DNA of 11,945 nucleotides from DASYSA01 sp036003885 (lineage in GTDB: Bacteria > Acidobacteriota > Blastocatellia > UBA7656), in NCBI GenBank assembly GCA_036003885.1, contig DASYSA010000233.1:1-11945 (forward strand), read 5' to 3'. Shown one piece after another: positions 7,253 to 11,945 of this stretch (within the stretch, counting starts at the first letter, position 1; each line of letters opens with the position of its first letter). Position numbers and translations under genes: made by a program. The notes under the pieces are model-generated. The model saw only the letters and a list, made by a program, of their open reading frames with translations, was not told the DNA's origin and ran no database searches.

Positions 7253-7281
7253 AGGATAGCATCGGGTTTGGTTAAACTCAA
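7253..7281 (-). promoter_or_regulatory. cysM: Candidate promoter of the cysM-led operon
   Basis: On the minus strand TTGAGT (7281-7276) and TATCCT (7258-7253) are separated by 17 bases, a good fit to a housekeeping sigma factor. Transcription would start near 7246, almost at the chosen ATG at 7242, so the message would be nearly leaderless. This agrees with the missing ribosome site but is unproven, and the match could be chance. Confidence 0.35.
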
Positions 7282-7394
7282 ATTCACCGAATCATTAGGT
7301 TCTGTTGTGATAGAGTCCTTGCCGCCAGGGTGACGTTTCCTGAGCTGCCGGGTTTGTGAATCAAACAAAACAGCTCGTCCGCTTGTTGGCTAAG

Positions 7395-7424
7395 TTGCTA
7401 GACAACAGTGAACATTGTTAGAAT
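7395..7424 (+). promoter_or_regulatory. moaA: Candidate promoter of moaA
   Basis: TTGCTA (7395-7400) and TAGAAT (7419-7424) are spaced by 18 bases and would start transcription near 7431. That favours ATG 7447 over the GTG at 7408, which would lie upstream of the message start. The leader would be only about 16 bases long, and the GGGGAG at 7426-7431 is too far from the ATG to be a clear ribosome site. The remaining divergent gap, 7243-7446, shows no riboswitch that I can recognise. Confidence 0.3.
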
Positions 7425-7446
7425 CGGGGAGTCGTTGAGCACCCCT

Positions 7447-8445
7447 ATGAGTGAAGGCCTCCTAAGAGACAAATTCTCACGCACGATCCGGGATCTTCGC
7501 ATCTCGGTCACCGATCGCTGTAATTTCCGCTGTTTCTACTGTATCCCCGACGAAGACATAACCTGGAAGCGCAAGCAGGAGCTTCTGACGTACGAAGAGA
7601 TCATCCTCGTGGCCGAAGTAGCGGTCGGGCTCGGCGTTGAAAAACTTCGCCTCACGGGCGGTGAGCCGCTCGTACGCCGCGACATCGAATATCTTGTCGA
7701 AGAACTGGCCAAGATCCCCGGGGTTCGCGACCTCGCACTGACCACTAACGGAGACGGGCTGAAAGATCGAGCGGCAACCCTGAAAGCAGCCGGCCTCACT
7801 CGCATAACGATCAGTTGCGACTCCCTCAAACCCGAGACCTTCAAGTTGATCACCCGCCGCGACGCGCTTCAGTCTGTGCTCGACGGCATCGAAGGCGTAA
7901 TTGCCGCCGGCTTTCCCGCCCCGAAGGTCAACTGCGTAGTGATTCGCGGCTTGAACGAAGATGAAGTGGCCGACTTTGCGGACTTCGCGCGAGACAGCGG
8001 CGTCTCGATGCGTTTCATCGAGTACATGCCCCTCGACAATGCTCACCAGTGGGATCGCAGCATGCTGGTGGGCGGCCGCGAAGTCATCGATCGGATCCAG
8101 AAGCGTCACAAGCTCGTTCCTGTCCAGCGCGACACGCCCAGCGAGACTGCGCTCCGATATGTGTTTGCCGACGGGGCGCCAGGCGAGATAGGCATCATCG
8201 CACCGGTGACTATGCCCTTCTGCGGCGCGTGTTCGCGGCTCCGGTTGACCGCCGATGGCAATCTCCGGACGTGTCTGTTCTCGATGGTGGATCACAACAT
8301 TCGCGACCGCCTCCGACGAGGCGACACTCGCGAACAGATATCTCAATTCGTAATCGACACCGTCCTCAAGAAGGAAGAGGGCCACCGCATCAACGAAGAC
8401 GATTTCGTCCAGCCGCCTCGAACGATGGTCTTCATCGGAGGGTAG
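7447..8445 (+). CDS. moaA: GTP 3',8-cyclase MoaA
   Basis: MoaA is the radical-SAM enzyme that turns GTP into 3',8-cyclo-GTP, the first step of molybdenum cofactor synthesis, together with MoaC. The 332-residue product has the SAM cluster C25-x3-C29-x2-C32 (CNFRCFYC), the LTGGEPLVR segment (69-77), the second cluster C259-x2-C262-x13-C276, and the closing QPPRTMVFIGG with the terminal Gly-Gly needed in this family. Length is typical. The frame is open to a GTG at 7408; ATG 7447 gives the family-like start just before LRDKFSRTIRDLRISV. It is transcribed away from the cysM block, which encodes a MoeB/MoeZ-like activator. In mycobacteria MoeZ also sulfurates the molybdopterin carrier, so the placement may be functional. 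No moaC, moaD or moaE lies in view. Confidence 0.96.
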   Translation: MSEGLLRDKFSRTIRDLRISVTDRCNFRCFYCIPDEDITWKRKQELLTYEEIILVAEVAVGLGVEKLRLTGGEPLVRRDIEYLVEELAKIPGVRDLALTTNGDGLKDRAATLKAAGLTRITISCDSLKPETFKLITRRDALQSVLDGIEGVIAAGFPAPKVNCVVIRGLNEDEVADFADFARDSGVSMRFIEYMPLDNAHQWDRSMLVGGREVIDRIQKRHKLVPVQRDTPSETALRYVFADGAPGEIGIIAPVTMPFCGACSRLRLTADGNLRTCLFSMVDHNIRDRLRRGDTREQISQFVIDTVLKKEEGHRINEDDFVQPPRTMVFIGG

Positions 8446-8495
8446 TCTGTTGCAATGGGCCTCAATCGTTACATTCCGAATTCAAGAGGGTGACT

Positions 8496-9041
8496 ATGAG
8501 CACCAAGACTGAAGTGACAATTGACGACCTCTACCACGTCGAGGGCAAGGCCGAAATCGTGAACGGAGAGATAGTGCTGATGAGTCCCACTGGAGATTTG
8601 CCGAGCAGCGCCGCGGCCGAGGTATTCGTTAGCTTGAGGGATTATTCACGGCGGACCGCTTCCGGCCGTGCATACACTGACAATGCCGCGTTTGTCGTGA
8701 ACCTGCCGCACCGAAAATCCTTCAGTCCGGATGCGTGCTTCTACGTCGGCCCTCGGACGCGCGGCAAGTTCCTGGCGGGCGCGCCTGTATTCGCGGTCGA
8801 AGTGAGAAGCGACGAGGACTACGGTCCTGTCGCAGAAAAAGCGATGGCCCGAAAGCGTGCCGACTACTTTGCCGCTGGTACTCTTGTTGTCTGGGGCGCG
8901 GACGTCCTGAGGGCAGAGGAGGTTCGCAAGTACACTGTAGATGATCCAGACAACCCAGTCGTCTTCCGTCGCGGGGACGAGGCTGATGCCGAGCCGGCAG
9001 TGCCCGGCTGGAAGATGCCAGTCGATGACCTGTTCGCGTGA
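8496..9041 (+). CDS. Uma2 family (DUF820) PD-(D/E)xK nuclease-like protein
   Basis: The 181-residue protein belongs to the Uma2/DUF820 group, predicted nucleases of the restriction-endonuclease fold that are expanded in Cyanobacteria and several soil phyla. Visible landmarks are an N-terminal YHVEGKAEIVNGEIVLMSPTG region (13-33), SPDACFYV with D79, FAVEVRS with E102, and K120 in the following helix before YFAAGTLVVW; D79, E102 and K120 are the likely metal-binding or catalytic residues. The ATG at 8496 has GAGGG five bases upstream. The same frame stays open back to 8049 inside moaA, but that extension reads moaA out of frame. It sits 50 bases after moaA on the same strand and may be co-transcribed. 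Its biological role is unknown in the family; no partner toxin, transposase or methylase is nearby. Confidence 0.85.
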   Translation: MSTKTEVTIDDLYHVEGKAEIVNGEIVLMSPTGDLPSSAAAEVFVSLRDYSRRTASGRAYTDNAAFVVNLPHRKSFSPDACFYVGPRTRGKFLAGAPVFAVEVRSDEDYGPVAEKAMARKRADYFAAGTLVVWGADVLRAEEVRKYTVDDPDNPVVFRRGDEADAEPAVPGWKMPVDDLFA

Positions 9042-9146
9042 TTTGAAGCGCGAGTTCTCCGAGATCCTCGAGGCACCACCTTTCGCGAACAGATGTTCCA
9101 TTCATAATCGACACGTAATCATGAGGCCCACGCCTCGGTTGCGCCG

Positions 9147-9638
9147 ATGTTACTCTTCCTTAAGAACGCTCTCTTCACTGTTATCGTCCCCGGAACGGTA
9201 GCGGTTCTGGTTCCATTCCGAATCCTCTCCAGGCGCTCCTACTCATTTGAGTTGCGTGGTCCTTTGCAGTATCTCGCTCTACTCCTGCTGTTGCTCGGTA
9301 CGGCGGTGTACCTGCGTTGTGTCTGGGACTTTGCCGTGACGGGCCGGGGTACTCCGGCGCCGATTGATGCGCCGAAGGTCCTCGTCGTGCGAGGGCTCTA
9401 TCGCTACGTTCGGAATCCGATGTATGTGGGAGTTCTTCTCGTAGTGCTAGGTTGGTCCGCACTCTTCGGGTCGAGCGCGCTGCTGATCTACGCAGGGTCG
9501 GTCGGCCTCTTTTTCCACTTGTTTGTAGTTGTTGTCGAGGAACCGATCCTCCGTCGTAAGTTCGGCGAGTCTTACGAGCAATACTGTAGCAGCGTGCGCC
9601 GCTGGCTGCCTGGGAGAAGTTACGAGCGCGCCACTTGA
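9147..9638 (+). CDS. Isoprenylcysteine methyltransferase/PEMT-like membrane protein
   Basis: The 163-residue protein is a small integral membrane protein of the ICMT/phospholipid N-methyltransferase superfamily. Hydrophobic segments lie at about 5-25, 40-58, 92-112 and 113-131. The signature is RGLYRYVRNPMYVG (82-95), then a membrane helix and EEPILRRKFGESYEQYCSSVRRWLPG (131-156); in ICMT enzymes these C-terminal helices bind S-adenosylmethionine. The substrate in bacteria is usually unknown, and isoprenylcysteine is not implied. The ATG at 9147 begins right at the first helix; no good ribosome site precedes it. It follows the Uma2 gene after 105 bases with no promoter or terminator I can defend, and precedes a separate promoter for the cytochrome gene. 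Function beyond the family is not claimed. Confidence 0.85.
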   Translation: MLLFLKNALFTVIVPGTVAVLVPFRILSRRSYSFELRGPLQYLALLLLLLGTAVYLRCVWDFAVTGRGTPAPIDAPKVLVVRGLYRYVRNPMYVGVLLVVLGWSALFGSSALLIYAGSVGLFFHLFVVVVEEPILRRKFGESYEQYCSSVRRWLPGRSYERAT

Positions 9639-9703
9639 CCCGCGCCCGGTGTCGCTTGACTACTCAGGAGCCTCGGACAAAAAGCGCGGCCCCTGCCGGC
9701 GCC

Positions 9704-9732
9704 TTGAAACTCACCTGAGAGTCGACTAGATT
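9704..9732 (+). promoter_or_regulatory. Promoter of the cytochrome c-quinoprotein operon
   Basis: TTGAAA (9704-9709) and TAGATT (9727-9732) are spaced by exactly 17 bases, a close fit to a sigma-70-type promoter. Transcription would begin near 9739, leaving a leader of about 26 bases that holds the Shine-Dalgarno AAAGGGG (9753-9759), five bases before the ATG at 9765. An imperfect GC-rich dyad (about 9683-9701) lies just upstream and may be an operator or a weak end signal for the preceding gene. Confidence 0.5.
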
Positions 9733-9764
9733 CTCGCCACGTGATCTCATCGAAAGGGGTGACG

Positions 9765-10544
9765 ATGAAGCTGATCTGTCTGATATCTGTCGCGCTTCTC
9801 ACAGCGGTTCTTACCATCGCTGGTCCCTTACCGGCCCAAGATCCAATCTCCTCGCCGACACCCGATGACCTGGCGCAGGGCAAGCGACTGTTCGTGGGTC
9901 ACTGCGCTGTCTGCCACGGGATAGAGGGAACGGGAGGGCGCGGGCCGAGCCTCAATCAGCCCGTGTTGCGCCATGTTGCCAATGACTTCCAGCTCTTTCT
10001 AATCATTCGGCAGGGCATCGACGGAAGCGAAATGCCGGGAGCATGGCAGATGTCCGAGCGGGAGTCCCGACAGGTAGCGGGTTACGTGCGGTCTCTCGGG
10101 CGTACCCCAGTTGTGAAGCTTCCGGGCGATCCGGCTCGCGGCCAGGCGGTCTACGATTCGAAAGGATGCTCCGGCTGTCACATAGTTCGCGGTCAGGGAG
10201 CGAGCCTCGGGCCCGACCTGTCAGACATAGGCGCCCGCCGCAGCCCGGCTTACCTTAGCGAAGCCTTATTGGACCCGGGTGCTTCGGCGCCTGAATCCTT
10301 TCTCGTAGTCACTGCCGTTACTCGCGATGGCAACCGAATCACAGGTATCAGAGTCAGCGAAGATTCGTTCACGATTCAACTGCGCGATTCGAGCAACCGA
10401 TTCCATTCTCTCCGTAAGACTGACCTGCGTGAACTCAAAAAGGAGTTCGGGGTCTCCACGATGCCGAGCTATCGGGACTCGCTGAGCGCATCCGAGATCG
10501 AGGCTCTGATCGCCTACCTTGCCGGCTTGCGAGGTGAACGATGA
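9765..10544 (+). CDS. Secreted diheme c-type cytochrome
   Basis: The 259-residue protein carries a signal peptide (residues 1-24, cleavage expected after PLPA) and two haem c sites: C47-A-V-C50-H51 with likely axial M90 (SEMPGAW), and C135-S-G-C138-H139. Between the second haem and M233 (STMPSY) is a stretch of about 50 residues, VTAVTRDGNRITGIRVSED and onward, followed by DLRELKK. This matches the layout of the putative haem-binding domain (TIGR02603 type) found in planctomycete and acidobacterial proteins, in which a small beta region precedes the MP motif. It acts in the periplasm and probably takes electrons from the PQQ dehydrogenase encoded next, whose ATG overlaps this stop (ATGA). The strong ribosome site fixes ATG 9765; an in-frame GTG at 9741 is too close to the promoter. 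Family is clear; the exact partner is inferred. Confidence 0.9.
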   Translation: MKLICLISVALLTAVLTIAGPLPAQDPISSPTPDDLAQGKRLFVGHCAVCHGIEGTGGRGPSLNQPVLRHVANDFQLFLIIRQGIDGSEMPGAWQMSERESRQVAGYVRSLGRTPVVKLPGDPARGQAVYDSKGCSGCHIVRGQGASLGPDLSDIGARRSPAYLSEALLDPGASAPESFLVVTAVTRDGNRITGIRVSEDSFTIQLRDSSNRFHSLRKTDLRELKKEFGVSTMPSYRDSLSASEIEALIAYLAGLRGER

Positions 10545-11945
10545 AAACCATGCGATTATTAGCTGGTCTCTCCTGCTTGCTAGTCGCGGGCCTGGCGCCG
10601 GCCCAGGTTCCTTACAAGCGCATCGTGGACGCCCATACCGAGCCGGGCAACTGGCTGACCTACTCGGGCAACTATCAAGCTCATCGCTTCTCGCCCCTGA
10701 ACCAGATCACAACCGAGAACGTCGCGCGGCTGCGGCCGGTGTGGGTTTATCAGATCGACGGCCGGGGACGCTTCGAAACGTCGCCCGTAGTGGTGGACGG
10801 AATCATGTACGTGACCGAACCCCCGACGAGAGTAGCGGCGCTCGATGTGCGAACGGGAAGAACGCTCTGGAGCTGGCAGCGGCCGATACGGCCGGCGGTG
10901 AAGACCCTGGGCTTCGGTCCAACGAATCGAGGCATCGCGATTCTCGATAACACAGTTTATGTGGGGACACTGGACTGCTACCTGTTTGCACTCGACGCAT
11001 CTTCGGGAGCAGTGCGCTGGAGCACCCAGGTCGCCGATAATGACACCGGCCACGCGATCACAGCAGCGCCACTCGCCCTTGACGGCAAGATTATCGTCGG
11101 CATCAGCGGCGGTGAAGCCGGAATTCGTGGGTTCCTCGACGCCTACGATGCGAAGACAGGCAAGCTCGCGTGGCGTCTCTGGACGATCCCCAGTCCGGGC
11201 GAGCCGGGCCATGAGACATGGACGGGCGACAGCTGGAAGACCGGCGGCGGTCCGACGTGGGTTACCGGGTCATACGACCCAGAGCTCAACCTAATCTACT
11301 GGGGGACCGGCAATCCAGGACCTGATTGGAACGGAGACGTGCGCCCGGGCGACAACCTCTATACGTGCTCGCTGTTGGCAATCGACGCTGCCACCGGCAA
11401 GCTCCGCTGGCATTTTCAGTTCACACCGCACGACGTGCACGATTGGGATGCGACAGAGATTCCCGTGTTGTTAGACGCAAACATTCAAGGCCGCTCGCGC
11501 AAACTCGTCGCGATGGCAAATCGCAATGGGTTCTACTACCTGCTGGACCGAGCTACCGGTGAATTTATCCTGGGCGCCGAATATGCAAAGCAGACGTGGG
11601 CGAAGGGTCTCGACGCTCGCGGGCGCCCCATAGTCCTGCCCAACACCGAACCGACCGTTGAAGGCAATCTCGTCTGGCCTAGTCTGCAAGGAGCCACGAA
11701 CTGGTTCAGCCCTTCTTATAGTCCGATCTCCAAGTTGTTCTACGTCGCGGTGCGAGAGATGGGCGCCTACTACCACAAGGGCGAGGCTGAATACAAACCA
11801 GGGACCTTCTTCGCGGGAGGGGGCGAACGCGCACTCTCGGGTGACAAAGCCTATGGGGCAATCCGTGCTCTGGAAGCAGGGACGGGAAAGATGAAGTGGG
11901 AATTTCGGCTTAAGTCACCCCCGTGGGCCGGAGTCTTATCGACGG
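10541..11945 (+). CDS. PQQ-dependent dehydrogenase (quinoprotein), 5' part
   Basis: The visible 468 residues start with a signal peptide (1-21, cut near APA-Q) and continue into the eight-bladed propeller of methanol/ethanol-type quinoproteins, which oxidise alcohols in the periplasm with PQQ and a metal. Repeated tryptophan-docking motifs occur (AALDVRTGRTLWSW, FALDASSGAVRW, DAYDAKTGKLAWR, LAIDAATGKLRWHF). Metal and catalytic residues by alignment from memory are E192 (GGEAGIRG), N258 (WGTGNPGPDW) and D301 in HDWDATE; D303, two residues on, is the extra aspartate linked to lanthanide use. The usual vicinal Cys-Cys before NRG is replaced by G124-F125. GAGGTGA precedes the ATG, and ATGA overlap with the cytochrome gene suggests coupled translation. 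The gene is cut by the window edge, so a C-terminal cytochrome domain cannot be ruled out. The substrate is unknown. Confidence 0.92.
   Translation, partial: MKTMRLLAGLSCLLVAGLAPAQVPYKRIVDAHTEPGNWLTYSGNYQAHRFSPLNQITTENVARLRPVWVYQIDGRGRFETSPVVVDGIMYVTEPPTRVAALDVRTGRTLWSWQRPIRPAVKTLGFGPTNRGIAILDNTVYVGTLDCYLFALDASSGAVRWSTQVADNDTGHAITAAPLALDGKIIVGISGGEAGIRGFLDAYDAKTGKLAWRLWTIPSPGEPGHETWTGDSWKTGGGPTWVTGSYDPELNLIYWGTGNPGPDWNGDVRPGDNLYTCSLLAIDAATGKLRWHFQFTPHDVHDWDATEIPVLLDANIQGRSRKLVAMANRNGFYYLLDRATGEFILGAEYAKQTWAKGLDARGRPIVLPNTEPTVEGNLVWPSLQGATNWFSPSYSPISKLFYVAVREMGAYYHKGEAEYKPGTFFAGGGERALSGDKAYGAIRALEAGTGKMKWEFRLKSPPWAGVLST

Noticed and set aside
7477..8385. A 302-codon open frame on the minus strand opposite moaA
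   Set aside because: moaA motifs on the plus strand are complete; the antisense frame has no family resemblance and no ribosome site.
8049..8495. N-terminal extension of the Uma2-family protein into moaA
   Set aside because: The stretch is moaA sequence read in another frame; the ATG at 8496 has a proper ribosome site and fits the family length.
9681..9701. GC-rich dyad as a terminator for the membrane methyltransferase-like gene
   Set aside because: The arms pair only with a bulge and no T-run follows.
10580..11212. A 210-codon minus-strand frame opposite the quinoprotein
   Set aside because: The propeller motifs of the plus-strand gene cover it entirely; it is a shadow.

Overview
The window (about 57% GC by eye, tightly packed, no gene-free stretch over about 210 bases) reads as chromosome of a free-living bacterium. 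The mix of a glc glycolate oxidase operon, a CysO-type cysteine route, a Uma2-family protein and a quinoprotein with a cytochrome c carrying a planctomycete/acidobacterial-style C-terminal domain suggests Acidobacteriota or a similar soil lineage. That placement is inference; there is no rRNA or marker gene to prove it.

Positions 1-7242 hold seven genes, all on the minus strand. In transcription order they are: cysM-like cysteine synthase (7242-6289); a JAMM metallopeptidase of the Mec+ type (6223-5762); a three-domain protein joining a CysO/ThiS ubiquitin-like domain, a MoeB/ThiF E1-like adenylyltransferase and a rhodanese (5641-4196); glcD (4088-2574); a FHA-DUF309 fusion (2421-1669); glcE (1593-316); and the start of glcF (261 to the window edge). 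The first three form a protein-thiocarboxylate cysteine pathway, in which sulfur is activated on the C-terminal Gly-Gly of a small carrier, transferred by CysM to an activated serine, and released as cysteine by the JAMM peptidase. Here the carrier is fused to its activating enzyme, so its Gly-Gly is buried inside the chain. The other genes encode the three subunits of glycolate oxidase, interrupted by a possible phosphothreonine-binding protein.

A divergent control region of about 200 bases (7243-7446) separates this block from plus-strand genes. moaA (molybdopterin step 1) comes first, then a Uma2-family protein and a small membrane methyltransferase-like protein. The last unit has a convincing promoter, a diheme cytochrome c and a PQQ-dependent dehydrogenase that runs off the right edge. 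Start and stop of these two overlap (ATGA). The cytochrome is probably the electron acceptor of the dehydrogenase, or passes its electrons on.

The most notable points are the ubiquitin-like/E1/rhodanese fusion beside a JAMM protease, the FHA-DUF309 insertion in the glc operon, a 7-bp-unit inverted repeat abutting glcD, and a quinoprotein with a lanthanide-type Asp-x-Asp but without the vicinal cysteine pair.
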